Source: Flavobacteriales bacterium UBA2426 (GTDB lineage Bacteria; Bacteroidota; Bacteroidia; Flavobacteriales_F; PHOS-HE28). From it: a DNA stretch of 27,558 nucleotides. This document shows, piece after piece, positions 8,171 through 15,913 of this stretch (the stretch's first letter is position 1; every line of letters starts with the position of its first letter). The notes below the pieces were generated by a model. The model worked only from the letters and a program-made list of their open reading frames with translations, did no database searches and was not told the DNA's origin. The translations under genes and the position numbers were made by a program. The stretch spans positions 3,252 to 30,809 of the forward strand of contig DDRC01000214.1 of NCBI GenBank assembly GCA_002342985.1. Reading direction: 5' to 3'.

Positions 8171-8178
8171 TTCCTTCG
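8171..8178 (+). promoter_or_regulatory. Possible -7-like box of the ftsB-like gene
   Basis: TTCCTTCG resembles the TAnnTTCG boxes found elsewhere but lacks the A at position 2. It ends 4 nt before the GTG at 8183, the same spacing as for the better matches. Confidence 0.25.
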
Positions 8179-8182
8179 CACC

Positions 8183-8488
8183 GTGAACCGCCTGCTCAAC
8201 CGCATCCCCAAGCGCCTGCGCAATCGGTACGGCTTGGCCGTGCTGGTGCTGGCGGCCTGGATATCGGTGTTCTCGGACAACGACCTGTGGACCACCTGGA
8301 AGAACCACCGCGAACTGGGCCGGATGGCGGAGCAGAGCGAATGGTACGCCCAGGAGATCGCGCGCACCAAGGAGCAGCTGGCCGAGATCGCCAACGACGA
8401 TGAGCTTCTGGAGAAGTTCGCCCGCGAGCGCTACCTGATGAAGCGCGACAACGAGGACATCTTCGTGCTCGTGCCGGAGAAGGAGTGA
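8183..8488 (+). CDS. ftsB: FtsB/DivIC-like septum formation initiator protein
   Basis: This is a 101-residue bitopic protein: a short basic cytoplasmic N-terminus, one membrane helix (about residues 17-31, GLAVLVLAAWISVFS), then a charged coiled coil (about 37-75) and a short periplasmic end with a FARERYLMKRDNEDIFVLVP stretch typical of the DivIC/FtsB family. Such proteins form the FtsB-FtsL-FtsQ type complex of the divisome. The start is GTG, with no closer ATG giving the basic N-terminus. It stands alone between the divergent symporter and the convergent SGNH-like gene. The membrane-helix plus coiled-coil pattern and the size make the family call fairly safe. Confidence 0.8.
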   Translation: MNRLLNRIPKRLRNRYGLAVLVLAAWISVFSDNDLWTTWKNHRELGRMAEQSEWYAQEIARTKEQLAEIANDDELLEKFARERYLMKRDNEDIFVLVPEKE

Positions 8489-8515
8489 TCACCCGGCCCA
8501 TCGCCCCCGCTCGCC

Positions 8516-9502
8516 TCACTCCCGTGGCCGGCTAAGGTCGCAGCATTCGCCCGGCCGGGCGGTGCAGACCTCCTCTATCAGGCGCTCCGTTCGCAATCGC
8601 CGACCCGGGGCGCGCAGGTGGTGCCAGCTGTCGAAGAACAAGGAATCGGCATAGACGTGGTCGGCGGCGCGGCCCACCACGCGGTGGCCGTGCACCGCCA
8701 GCTCCCGGGTGAGGCGCTCCATGTCATCGGGATGGTAAGCGCGTTCCGCCAAAGGCGCGAAGGAGTACACCACCGCAGCGCCCTTTCGTGCAGCCCGGCG
8801 CTCCAGATCGGCGGCGATGACCCAGAACTGCGGATCGATCTCGAGCGATGCATACTCCTGCGGTGCCGGAGCATCGGCCGGCATGATGGCGGTGAGGTGA
8901 TCGGTCACCAGATCGCCATTGGGCAGCCAGCGGCGGTCAGCGTAGTGCGGGGGGCCGCCCATTGCGACCCAGTGCCAGGCGTGCTCGGCAAGCGACTGCA
9001 GGTGCAGCACGCCTAGGCTCAGCCAGAGGCGCGGCCGCCGTGCGGGAGGAATCAGCGCGAAGGACTCCCGGCGGTAGTCGAGCACCGTGGCGAGCGCATC
9101 GAGGTCGGGATCGGCGCATTCGTAGGAGCTCTGCTCCACGGCCACGATGACGAGGTCGCCCTCACCGATGGCCTGATCGGCCTCCTCGACAATGAAACGG
9201 AAGCCAAGCACGGCGGTAAGTCCCATGTTGACCACCGGTCGGCAGAGCGCCTCACCGAGCCGATCACTATCCACACCGAAGGCGAGGTTGCTGCCGCCGA
9301 TGAGGATCACCTTGGGGGAGCCGGCGCGCAGCAGCCGGTTGTTCTTCAGCACGGTGGCGCGCATGTAATTCGAGGGGGCCGCAGGCGGCCCCCACTGCAT
9401 GGCGGCTGCTGCGAGCAGAGCGATCAGGCCCGCGCAGGCCGATGCCCGGATGGCGAACCGCAGCGCCTCAGAAGCGGAAGTAGATGAAGGCATGTTCAGC
9501 AT
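8516..9502 (-). CDS. SGNH-like acyl transferase/esterase partner of MBOAT
   Basis: The protein has 328 residues with an N-terminal membrane or signal helix (about 20-36). A nucleophile-type motif VILIGGSNLAFGVDS (S71 in GGSN) and a C-terminal DSWHHL (D291, H294) fit the Ser-Asp-His arrangement of SGNH hydrolases such as AlgJ, AlgX or DltD partners. These finish transfer of an acyl group to an extracytoplasmic polymer after MBOAT has moved it across the membrane. The ATG at 9502 lies inside the MBOAT gene's 3' end (35-bp overlap), and a second ATG at 9493 is possible. The overlap and pairing support joint function. The acceptor polymer is unknown, and overall similarity to named members cannot be judged here. 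Confidence 0.7.
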   Translation of the reverse strand: MLNMPSSTSASEALRFAIRASACAGLIALLAAAAMQWGPPAAPSNYMRATVLKNNRLLRAGSPKVILIGGSNLAFGVDSDRLGEALCRPVVNMGLTAVLGFRFIVEEADQAIGEGDLVIVAVEQSSYECADPDLDALATVLDYRRESFALIPPARRPRLWLSLGVLHLQSLAEHAWHWVAMGGPPHYADRRWLPNGDLVTDHLTAIMPADAPAPQEYASLEIDPQFWVIAADLERRAARKGAAVVYSFAPLAERAYHPDDMERLTRELAVHGHRVVGRAADHVYADSLFFDSWHHLRAPGRRLRTERLIEEVCTARPGECCDLSRPRE

Positions 9503-10889
9503 AGAGCTCCATGCGGAGCAGTATCACCAGGATGAGGACGACGTAGATCAGCCAGCGCACCGCCATGGTGCGGGGCATCCGCTCCAGCGCATGCGCATCA
9601 CGCCGCGAGCGCCACTCCGCCGCCAGCATGAGCGCCACCAGCCACCACACGCCTGCGGTGATCCATGGGACGATATCGTAAGGCCTGAGCCGCGCATTGG
9701 CGAAAATGCGGTAGAGGTGCGAGCCGGCAAGCTCGATGGATTGCGCCCGGAACAGGACCCAGGCGGCCATCACCAGGCCGAAGACCGGCACCATGCGGGG
9801 AAGATCCCTCCAGGTGGGCGCCGCGGAGGGTCGCTCACGCCGGCCGGCGAGCACCTCCGGCAGGTAATAGAGCCCGTGCAGCAGCCCCCAGCCGACGAAG
9901 GTCCACGCGGCGCCATGCCAGAGGCCGCTGGTGCCGAATGTGATGAGGATGTTGCGCAACCGGCCCGCCTTCCCGCGCCATCCGCCGAGCGGCAGGTACA
10001 CATAGTCGCGCAGCCAGCTGCTCAGGCTGATGTGCCACCGCCGCCAGAACTCGCCGATGCTCCTGCTGAAATAGGGATAGGCGAAGTTGCGGCTGAGCCG
10101 GAAGCCGAAGAGCCTTGCGCACCCGATGGCGATGTCGCTGTAGCCGCTGAAATCGGCGTAGATCTGGAAGGAGAAGGCCAGCGCGCCGAAGAAGAGGGTG
10201 ACCCCGCTGGCCGTGCGCGGATCGAGGGTGAAGACCACATCGGCCATGGCACCGAGCTGATCGGCCACGGCGATCTTCTTGAAGAAGCCCCAGAGCATCT
10301 GCCGAAGGCCATCCGCGGCATCCGCCCGGTCGAAGGCCCGTGGCCGATGGAACTGGGGCAGGAGGTCGCGCGCCCGCTCGATGGGCCCGGCCACCAACTG
10401 CGGGAAGAAGGAGACGAATCCCGCGAAGGCGATGAAGTCGCGCGTAGGAGCCAGTTGCCTGCGGTGGATATCGATGGTATAGCTCAGGGTCTGGAACGTG
10501 TAGAAACTGATGCCCACGGGCAGCACGATGCGGAGGACGGGCAGGTGCGGCTCGAACCCGAGCGCGCGGAGCAGCTCCGCTGCGCTATTCACGAAGAACC
10601 CGAGATACTTGAAGCAGCCGAGCAGCCCGATGTTGATGGCGACGCTGGCCCATAACCACCCCCTCCGGCGCCGGTCGTCGTCGATGGCCCCGATCCGCAG
10701 CCCGATGCCGTAGTCGGCCGCGGTGCTCACGATGAGCAGCCCCAGGAAGCGCCAATCCCACCACGCGTAGAAGAGCCAACTCGCCGCCAGGATGAATGCA
10801 TTCTGCGCGCGGATGCCGCGGAACACCCACCAGTAGAGGGCGAATGCCGCGGGCAGGAAGACCCCGAATGCGAACGAATTGAAGAGCAT
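9468..10889 (-). CDS. MBOAT family O-acyltransferase (AlgI/DltB-like)
   Basis: This 473-residue multi-spanning membrane protein has the MBOAT hallmarks: an N-terminal LFNSFAFGVFLP segment, ADFSGYSDIAIG (about 245-256), the FWRRWHISLSSWLRDYVYLP stretch (about 281-300) and the catalytic histidine H325 in GTSGLWHGAAW. AlgI-type enzymes pass acetyl groups from cytoplasmic acetyl-CoA across the inner membrane to an exopolysaccharide or wall polymer through a soluble SGNH partner. That partner is encoded immediately downstream and overlaps. The acyl group is probably acetyl, by family; the acceptor is not identifiable because no polysaccharide biosynthesis gene is in view. An unknown exported protein gene lies 36 bp upstream on the same strand. 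Confidence 0.92.
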   Translation of the reverse strand: MLFNSFAFGVFLPAAFALYWWVFRGIRAQNAFILAASWLFYAWWDWRFLGLLIVSTAADYGIGLRIGAIDDDRRRRGWLWASVAINIGLLGCFKYLGFFVNSAAELLRALGFEPHLPVLRIVLPVGISFYTFQTLSYTIDIHRRQLAPTRDFIAFAGFVSFFPQLVAGPIERARDLLPQFHRPRAFDRADAADGLRQMLWGFFKKIAVADQLGAMADVVFTLDPRTASGVTLFFGALAFSFQIYADFSGYSDIAIGCARLFGFRLSRNFAYPYFSRSIGEFWRRWHISLSSWLRDYVYLPLGGWRGKAGRLRNILITFGTSGLWHGAAWTFVGWGLLHGLYYLPEVLAGRRERPSAAPTWRDLPRMVPVFGLVMAAWVLFRAQSIELAGSHLYRIFANARLRPYDIVPWITAGVWWLVALMLAAEWRSRRDAHALERMPRTMAVRWLIYVVLILVILLRMELYAEHAFIYFRF

Positions 10890-10925
10890 GCCGCGCCACG
10901 AAGAAACGCAGGCGGCCGATCCGGC

Positions 10926-11645
10926 TCAGCGCCGGAGCAGATGCGGACCCGGCTCCTCGAACTGGAATTCCGGCGCCTTGCGCGAGGGCGAGTGGTTCAC
11001 CACCACCGGCAAGGCCCGAGCCGCATGCATCGGTGCCATCAACGCGTAGGTGCTGTCGCCGGTGCTGTCACGGAACTCCCAGAGGCACACGCCGGCGCCA
11101 TCCTCCAGGCGGTGGATGAGCAGGTCCCGCACGGGATCACCGGGGTCCATGGCATGGCTCACCAGCGAGACGCACCGGTAGTGCGCGAGGATGCGCGCTG
11201 TATCCGCTGGGACGGACGCCCCCGTGATGGCATGCACCATCGGACCATCCATCTCGCTGGTAACCAACCATGTTCCGTGCACCTGGGCCCGCCGGTGATT
11301 GCCCCAATCACTGGGCGCGTAGAGGCAGTAGGCGCCATTCAGGCGCTGCACCGGGACCCAATCGGTCCATCGCCCGCTGCCCGCCGCACCAGCTAACGGC
11401 CGGATACCCAGCTCATCGAGCATGCGCACCTGCGATCGGACGTATGCATGGCGGGTCACGTCACCCACGGGGCCAGCGGTCCTGTGCGCCCAGATCGAGT
11501 CTTCCGGCTGCGCGATGAATACGGCGTGGTAGCCTTCGCGGAAGGTCCGCAGGAGAAAGATGCTGTCGTTATGCGCGAACGGCACTTGGGCAGCGGAGCC
11601 CCCCGCCGTGCAGCATGCCCAGCCCAGGAGCAGCTCGGCCCGCAT
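10926..11645 (-). CDS. Exported protein of unknown function
   Basis: This is a 239-residue protein with a short signal-like N-terminus (hydrophobic LLLGWACCTAGGSAAQ, likely cleavage near residue 20). I recognise no family. The mature part is rich in W, H and Y, contains four cysteines in its middle and C-terminal half, and has no obvious catalytic motif. It begins 5 bp after the slyD stop and ends 36 bp before the MBOAT start, all on the minus strand. It therefore probably belongs to one transcript with slyD and the acyltransferase pair. A role linked to the acylated polymer is a guess from position only. Confidence 0.65.
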   Translation of the reverse strand: MRAELLLGWACCTAGGSAAQVPFAHNDSIFLLRTFREGYHAVFIAQPEDSIWAHRTAGPVGDVTRHAYVRSQVRMLDELGIRPLAGAAGSGRWTDWVPVQRLNGAYCLYAPSDWGNHRRAQVHGTWLVTSEMDGPMVHAITGASVPADTARILAHYRCVSLVSHAMDPGDPVRDLLIHRLEDGAGVCLWEFRDSTGDSTYALMAPMHAARALPVVVNHSPSRKAPEFQFEEPGPHLLRR

Positions 11646-11650
11646 CGGCC

Positions 11651-12121
11651 TCAGTGTTGATGACCGCCCGGCCCGTGCACATGGCCATGGCTGATCTCAT
11701 CCGCCGTGGCCTCGCGCACATCGGTGACCTCCACGCTGAAATGCAGCGTGACGCCGGCCAGCGGGTGATTGCCATTGAGCACCACCTGGTCATCCTTGAC
11801 CTCCAGCACGCTCCATACACGGTTGTCCGGGGTCTGGAACTGCATGCCCTCCTCCACGGGCTGGCCGCCGAAACGATCGAGCGGCACACGCTGGACCAAC
11901 TGGGGGTCCACCTCGCCATAGCCTTTGGCCGGCTCCACTTCCACCTGCATGGAGTCACCCTTCGCCTTGCCCTCCAGCTGCTCCTCCAAGCCGGGCACGA
12001 TCATGCCGCCGCCATGCAGGTACGCGAATGCGTCACGGCCAGCGCTGGTATCCAGCAGCTTGCCTTCGCTGTCGTTGAGGGTGTAATGAAAGGAGACGAC
12101 GGAGTTCTTGGTGATGCGCAT
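11651..12121 (-). CDS. slyD: SlyD-like FKBP-type peptidyl-prolyl isomerase
   Basis: The protein has 156 residues and starts at the ATG at 12121. It opens with an FKBP half-domain (SVVSFHYTLNDSEGKLLDTS), continues with GLEEQLEGKAKGD, a longer inserted flap (about residues 68-120) as in SlyD, and the returning HPLAGVTLHFSVEV strand. The C-terminus is histidine-rich (HGHVHGPGGHQH), the metal-binding tail seen in SlyD proteins. SlyD catalyses prolyl isomerisation, acts as a chaperone and in other bacteria helps insert metal into metalloenzymes. The frame is open far upstream, but that part overlaps the divergent rrf2 gene. Its promoter region is shared with rrf2 and contains an FNR-type palindrome. 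Confidence 0.88.
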   Translation of the reverse strand: MRITKNSVVSFHYTLNDSEGKLLDTSAGRDAFAYLHGGGMIVPGLEEQLEGKAKGDSMQVEVEPAKGYGEVDPQLVQRVPLDRFGGQPVEEGMQFQTPDNRVWSVLEVKDDQVVLNGNHPLAGVTLHFSVEVTDVREATADEISHGHVHGPGGHQH

Positions 12122-12169
12122 GACTGGGGTAATGGGGCGTGAATGTAAAGCCTCTGCCGGAAGCCATGG

Positions 12170-12183
12170 CTGATGCGCATCAA
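12170..12183. promoter_or_regulatory. FNR/CRP-type palindrome upstream of rrf2
   Basis: CTGATGCGCATCAA fits the FNR consensus TTGATnnnnATCAA with one mismatch, and its inner 12 bp are a perfect palindrome. It lies between divergent slyD and rrf2. Its centre (12176.5) is about 62 bp upstream of the likely rrf2 transcription start near its GTG codon, close to the class I activator position (-61.5). Two Crp/Fnr regulators encoded in this window carry a recognition helix (YESxIR) compatible with a TGA half-site. Confidence 0.55.
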
Positions 12184-12225
12184 GGGAGCTGTGACGAACG
12201 GCAGCCGGGCATGGCCGCCGCCCTC

Positions 12226-12233
12226 TACTTTCG
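12226..12233 (+). promoter_or_regulatory. -7-like promoter box of rrf2
   Basis: TACTTTCG has one mismatch to TAnnTTTG and ends 5 nt before the GTG start at 12239. A leaderless or nearly leaderless transcript is expected. Confidence 0.5.
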
Positions 12234-12238
12234 CCGCC

Positions 12239-12673
12239 GTGTTCAGCAAAGCCTGCGAATATGCCTTCCGCGCCATGGTGCTCATCGCCGCCGGCAGCGC
12301 GGACGGGGGCCGCTTGACGGTGCAGGATGTGGCCAAGGGCACGGGCACCCCGCCTGCCTTCGCAGCCAAGATCCTGCAGAAGCTGGCGCGTGCCCGCCTG
12401 CTTCATTCCCTGAAGGGCCCTGGAGGAGGCTATGAGCTCGGCCCAGCGCTCGCGCGCAAGGTGAAGCTCAGCGACGTTGTGAAAGCGATTGACGACGACT
12501 CGGTGTACAAAGGCTGTGCACTGGGGTTGACGGAGTGCTCGAACCGGAATCCATGCCCGCTGCACGACCGCTTCATCGCCGTGCGCGAGGACCTTCAGCG
12601 GATGCTCGAAGGGACGAGCATCCAGGACCTGACGGAGGGCTTCGACCCCCGAAAGCCGCTTCGCCTGCGCTGA
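12239..12673 (+). CDS. Rrf2-family transcription regulator with probable Fe-S cluster
   Basis: Starting at the GTG at 12239 the protein has 144 residues. It begins FSKACEYAFRAM, the usual Rrf2 opening, followed by a winged helix-turn-helix (TVQDVAKGTGTPPAFAAKILQKL) and the GPGGGYEL wing. Three cysteines, C93, C100 and C106 (CX6CX5C), sit where IscR and NsrR bind their cluster, so it may sense NO, redox state or Fe-S supply. The frame is open upstream to an ATG at 12173, but those residues do not fit the family and overlap the promoter elements. The multicopper oxidase gene follows after 58 bp and is its likely target or partner. The exact signal cannot be decided. Confidence 0.85.
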   Translation: MFSKACEYAFRAMVLIAAGSADGGRLTVQDVAKGTGTPPAFAAKILQKLARARLLHSLKGPGGGYELGPALARKVKLSDVVKAIDDDSVYKGCALGLTECSNRNPCPLHDRFIAVREDLQRMLEGTSIQDLTEGFDPRKPLRLR

Positions 12674-12731
12674 CGCCCGTCAGTCCGCCCTGTGCGCGCC
12701 CGGGTTTGCTTCGCGGGATCATCGCCTTCCC

Positions 12732-14387
12732 ATGCGCCAGCTCGCCATCGCCTGCCTCCTCTTCCCTGCCCTGGTCCTTGGCCAAGGCATGCAACCCATG
12801 GCTGTTCCGCCAGTGCTCATGCTCGACACGTTCCATCTCGTGGTGGATGAGCATGCGCACCAGTTCTACCCGGGAATCACCACCTCCACCTACGGGGCCA
12901 GCGCGGAGTACCTCGGCCCAACCCTGATCCTGCAGCAGGGCGACACGGCGCGCATCGCAATACACAACCAGCTCGCACAGGTCACCAGCATGCATTGGCA
13001 TGGCATGCATGTGCCGGGGGAGATGGATGGCGGGCCTCAGCGGATCATCGCGCCTGGCGAGAGCTGGATGGCCGAGTTCCCCGTGAAGAATCCGGCGGCC
13101 ACCTACTGGTACCACCCCCACCCGCATGAGCTCACGGCCGAGCAGGCCAACTTCGGCGTGGCCGGCTTCATCATCGTGCGCGACGAGGAAGAGGCGCAGC
13201 TGGCGCTTCCCCGCGCTTATGGCGTGGATGACTTCCCCGTGGTGATCCAAGACCGGAAGTTCCTCGCCAATGGCGACTTCGCCTTCTATCCCTTCGGCGA
13301 TTCGGTGCTGGTGAACGGCACCCCGAATGCCTATCTCGAATGCCCGGCGCAAGTGGTAAGGCTGCGTCTCCTGAATGGCTCCAACGCGCGCATCTATGCG
13401 CTGGGGTTCGATGATGGCCGGCCCTTCCAGGTCATCGCCGGGGATGGCGGGCTGCTGCCAGCACCGGCGGTCACGGACCGGCTCTGGCTGAGCAACGGCG
13501 AACGCGCGGAGGTGCTCCTCGACCTCACCGGGCTGGAAGGCGACAGTCTGTTGCTGATGAGCTACGGGAACGAGCTCCCCAGCACCGTTCCCGGATCGGG
13601 TAACATGGTTTGGGAGAGCAGCATCCTCAACGGCGTGGCCTTCCCGGTTCTGCGCATCCGCGTCACCGCACCAACCCCCGATCCGGTCACCGTCGTACCC
13701 GCCACCCTCGTGGCGCATCCGGTCCCGGATGAAGCGACGAGCATCCGCACACGCACCAAGACGCTCACCGGCATGGGCATGGTGGGCATGGGCATGTTCA
13801 TGATCAACGGGCTGATGTTCGACCTCGATGTGGTCAATGACACCATGCAGCTCGGGAGCACCGAGGTGTGGCACATCGTGAACAATTCGAACATGGCCCA
13901 CCCCATGCACATCCACGGCGTCTCCTTCTTCATCCTGGAGCGCAACGGACAGCCGCCAGCCCCATGGGATCGCGGACCGAAGGATGTGGTGCTCGTAGAC
14001 CGCTTCGAGGACGTGAAGCTCATCATGCGGTTCGTTGAGGCGACCGAGGGCTGGCCGTTCATGTACCACTGCCACAACCTGCTTCACGAGGACAACATGA
14101 TGATGCTGCAGTTCATCGTCGTCGACCCTTCCATGGGCCTCGATGCGGACCATCTGCCCAGAGCCATGGTGGCGCCTATGCCCACCTTGGGCGCAGTGCA
14201 CTACCGGGCCGATCATCCGGTGGAGCGCATCATCGTGCGCGATGCCACGGGCCGGGTTCTGCTGACGCAGCCGGGATCATGGGCCAAAGAGGGGATGGCC
14301 GACCTGTCGGCAATGCCCGCTGGCATTCTCTGGATTGAACTGGTTAGTGCCAGGCACCGCAGCCAAGCCAGGGTGATCAAGCAGTGA
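12732..14387 (+). CDS. Secreted multicopper oxidase (laccase/CueO/bilirubin oxidase-like)
   Basis: The 551-residue protein has a signal peptide (residues 1-17) and the four copper motifs in order: HWHG (88-91), a YWYHPHPHELTAEQ segment (about 125-138), HPMHIHG (about 390) and HCHNLLHEDNMMM (about 445). The last includes the Cys-His ligands of the type 1 copper and an axial Met four residues after the final His. This three-domain layout is that of laccase-like oxidases that couple one-electron oxidations to O2 reduction, not of two-domain nitrite reductase NirK. A Met-rich GMGMVGMGMF segment could bind Cu(I). The last 70 residues form an extra beta domain (VERIIVRDATGRVLL ... LSAMPAGILWIEL) resembling a T9SS C-terminal sorting domain, though its start lacks the usual PNP motif. 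It probably shares a transcript with rrf2. Confidence 0.9.
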   Translation: MRQLAIACLLFPALVLGQGMQPMAVPPVLMLDTFHLVVDEHAHQFYPGITTSTYGASAEYLGPTLILQQGDTARIAIHNQLAQVTSMHWHGMHVPGEMDGGPQRIIAPGESWMAEFPVKNPAATYWYHPHPHELTAEQANFGVAGFIIVRDEEEAQLALPRAYGVDDFPVVIQDRKFLANGDFAFYPFGDSVLVNGTPNAYLECPAQVVRLRLLNGSNARIYALGFDDGRPFQVIAGDGGLLPAPAVTDRLWLSNGERAEVLLDLTGLEGDSLLLMSYGNELPSTVPGSGNMVWESSILNGVAFPVLRIRVTAPTPDPVTVVPATLVAHPVPDEATSIRTRTKTLTGMGMVGMGMFMINGLMFDLDVVNDTMQLGSTEVWHIVNNSNMAHPMHIHGVSFFILERNGQPPAPWDRGPKDVVLVDRFEDVKLIMRFVEATEGWPFMYHCHNLLHEDNMMMLQFIVVDPSMGLDADHLPRAMVAPMPTLGAVHYRADHPVERIIVRDATGRVLLTQPGSWAKEGMADLSAMPAGILWIELVSARHRSQARVIKQ

Positions 14388-14476
14388 GCCCCGGTCATCC
14401 GGCGCGCCGCAACCCCTGGAGCATCGTGGAGCGGAGGCCGGGAGCATGAGCGGCTCCGAGGCGAGGATGACGCCGG

Positions 14477-14484
14477 TACATTCG
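14477..14484 (+). promoter_or_regulatory. -7-like promoter box of the first Crp/Fnr gene
   Basis: TACATTCG has one mismatch to TAnnTTTG and ends 5 nt before the ATG at 14490. The spacing is the same as for rrf2 and the second Crp/Fnr gene. Confidence 0.5.
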
Positions 14485-14489
14485 CCGGC

Positions 14490-15179
14490 ATGAAACCGAT
14501 TCCCCTGCCGGACACGCTGGCAGCGCTCATCCACAAGCATTGCAGCCCTGAATGGCAGGAGCTCCTGCGGCAGCAGTGCACCACCGTTTCCATGGGCGCC
14601 GGGGCCCTGATCTTCCAAGAGCATCAGCCGGCCGATGACCTTTACATCGTCCGGAAGGGCAAGGTGAAGGTGCATAGCGCCTTCGCGCCGGGCTCCTCGC
14701 GCATCCTGCGATTCGCGCGCGATGGCCAGGTGGTGGGCCACCGGGGCATGGGAGGCGACTTCACCTATACCGTCACCGGAACGGCACTGGTGCCGACCAC
14801 CGTGGATCGCATCCCCATGCAGGCCTTCCTCAGCGCCGCGAGGGCCAACCCCGATTTCAGCTACCATTTCATGCTCTTCTTCGCCGAGGAGCTCCGCCGA
14901 AGCGAGGAGCAGACCAAGGCCATGCTCCACCTGAGCGCCCTGCAGCGCGTGGCGAAAGCCATCCTCGCCACCCTTCGCTGCTTCGGGTATGACAGGCATG
15001 ACCGCAGCCTCCTGGCCTATACGCCGAGCCGACAGGACCTTGCGGACTATTCCGGAACCACTTACGAGAGCACCATCCGGGCGCTCTCCGCGCTCCAGAA
15101 ACGGCAATTGGTCAAGTCCGTTGGGCGAGAGCTCCGCATCCTTGACGCCAAGGGGCTCGCACAGCTGGTGCAAGGCTGA
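14490..15179 (+). CDS. Crp/Fnr-family transcription regulator (paralogue 1)
   Basis: This is a 229-residue protein with an N-terminal cyclic-nucleotide-binding-like beta roll (about 15-115; GALIFQEHQPADDLYIVRKGKVKV), a dimer helix (about 120-150) and a C-terminal winged helix (about 175-229). In the recognition helix, TYESTIRAL, E193 and R197 match the Glu and Arg that read TGA half-sites in CRP and FNR. It lacks the cysteine set of O2-sensing FNR, so it should sense something else (a small ligand or a haem). It is clearly paralogous to the regulator at 23190-23885: shared segments include CSPEW, LGHRG/VGHRG, QRVAK and TTYES. A 102-bp gap separates it from the multicopper oxidase gene. Confidence 0.9.
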   Translation: MKPIPLPDTLAALIHKHCSPEWQELLRQQCTTVSMGAGALIFQEHQPADDLYIVRKGKVKVHSAFAPGSSRILRFARDGQVVGHRGMGGDFTYTVTGTALVPTTVDRIPMQAFLSAARANPDFSYHFMLFFAEELRRSEEQTKAMLHLSALQRVAKAILATLRCFGYDRHDRSLLAYTPSRQDLADYSGTTYESTIRALSALQKRQLVKSVGRELRILDAKGLAQLVQG

Positions 15180-15493
15180 CGCATGGCGTGATCCGGCAGA
15201 AGCGCTCCCCTTCGCGAACCGGGTCACGGGACGCAGTATCGCTCATAGAGCGGATGCATCACAACTGCGCCGATAAGAGGCCGAGAGCGAGCACTTCCGG
15301 CGCATCCCGGCTTGGGCTTGGGAGACGTGAACCCGCCCGACGGCAGCGCCAGCGATGCTATGATCATCGCCAAGCCTAAAGCATGCGGGTTAGCCCTCCC
15401 CCCAGATTCACTTGTTGCCCCCTTTGACAGTTGCAGTCGGATACTGCGCACCAGCACCGGCAATCGATGGCTGCCAGCCAGCCCACCCTCGCT
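15180..15493. other. 314-bp gap between convergent genes, no gene seen
   Basis: Short open frames here have no recognisable start context or protein features. Two short inverted repeats are present: CGCTC-ATA-GAGCG (15240-15252) and GCGATG-7 nt-CATCGC (15352-15370). Either might help end transcription from the convergent regulator and cytochrome genes, but neither is followed by a T-tract. Nothing else was identified. Confidence 0.4.
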
Positions 15494-15910
15494 TCAGTTG
15501 TCGAGCGCTCCCTGCTCGATCCAATCCGTGATCGTGGCGACCTCCGCAGGGCTGAGCACGGTGCCATCCGGGGGCATGCCCAAGCCGTAAACCTCGGTGA
15601 AGTTGATCTTGTTCCAGAGTACGCTGGCCTCGGGATCACCCGGCACGATGCGCAGCGCTGGCGCATGATTGCTGCTCTCCACACCCACCAGATTGGCATA
15701 GGCCTCGCTGGCTGAGAGATCCATGCCACCCATGGGCGGATGACAGGTCCAGCAGCGCGCCGTAAGGATGGGAAGCACCTCGGCGCCAAAGTAGGCCGTG
15801 TCGACGGGGTCGTCCGGCGCTGCGGGCCTGGGCACATGGAGCGGGCCTTCGTCCTTGGCGCATGCCACGAGCAGGACAGAAAGGGCGAGGGCGAGGGCGC
15901 GGCAGTCCAT
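15494..15910 (-). CDS. PSCyt1-type cytochrome c lipoprotein
   Basis: The 138-residue protein has a lipobox (VLLVAC, C17) and one haem-binding CWTCH motif (C53, C56, H57). A later GMPPDG segment (M112) supplies the likely axial methionine. The PGDPEASVLWNKI and PAEVATITDWIEQGA stretches are typical of the planctomycete-cytochrome-c-like (PSCyt1) domain, common in Bacteroidota lipoproteins. It should be a membrane-anchored periplasmic or outer-membrane electron carrier. It starts 3 bp after the stop of the DUF5777-like gene and is the last gene of a five-gene minus-strand run that begins with the lysyl-oxidase-like gene. Confidence 0.85.
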   Translation of the reverse strand: MDCRALALALSVLLVACAKDEGPLHVPRPAAPDDPVDTAYFGAEVLPILTARCWTCHPPMGGMDLSASEAYANLVGVESSNHAPALRIVPGDPEASVLWNKINFTEVYGLGMPPDGTVLSPAEVATITDWIEQGALDN

Positions 15911-15913
15911 CGT

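Noticed and set aside
12573..14216. Long antisense frame (547 codons) opposite the multicopper oxidase.
   Set aside because: It is a GC-rich shadow with no family features, opposite a gene with clear copper motifs. The same applies to long antisense frames at 1797-3218, 9399-10655 and 25457-26719.
12732..14387. Copper nitrite reductase NirK as an identity for the multicopper oxidase, given the Rrf2 regulator and the NosR-like gene nearby.
   Set aside because: The protein has the three-domain laccase motif set including HCHNLLHEDNMM, not the two-domain NirK pattern. No nosZ, norB or nirS is in the window, so a denitrification island is not supported.
15352..15370. Hairpin GCGATG-7 nt-CATCGC as a terminator between convergent genes.
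   Set aside because: The stem is only 6 bp and no T-tract follows on either strand, so it is mentioned only as content of the gap.
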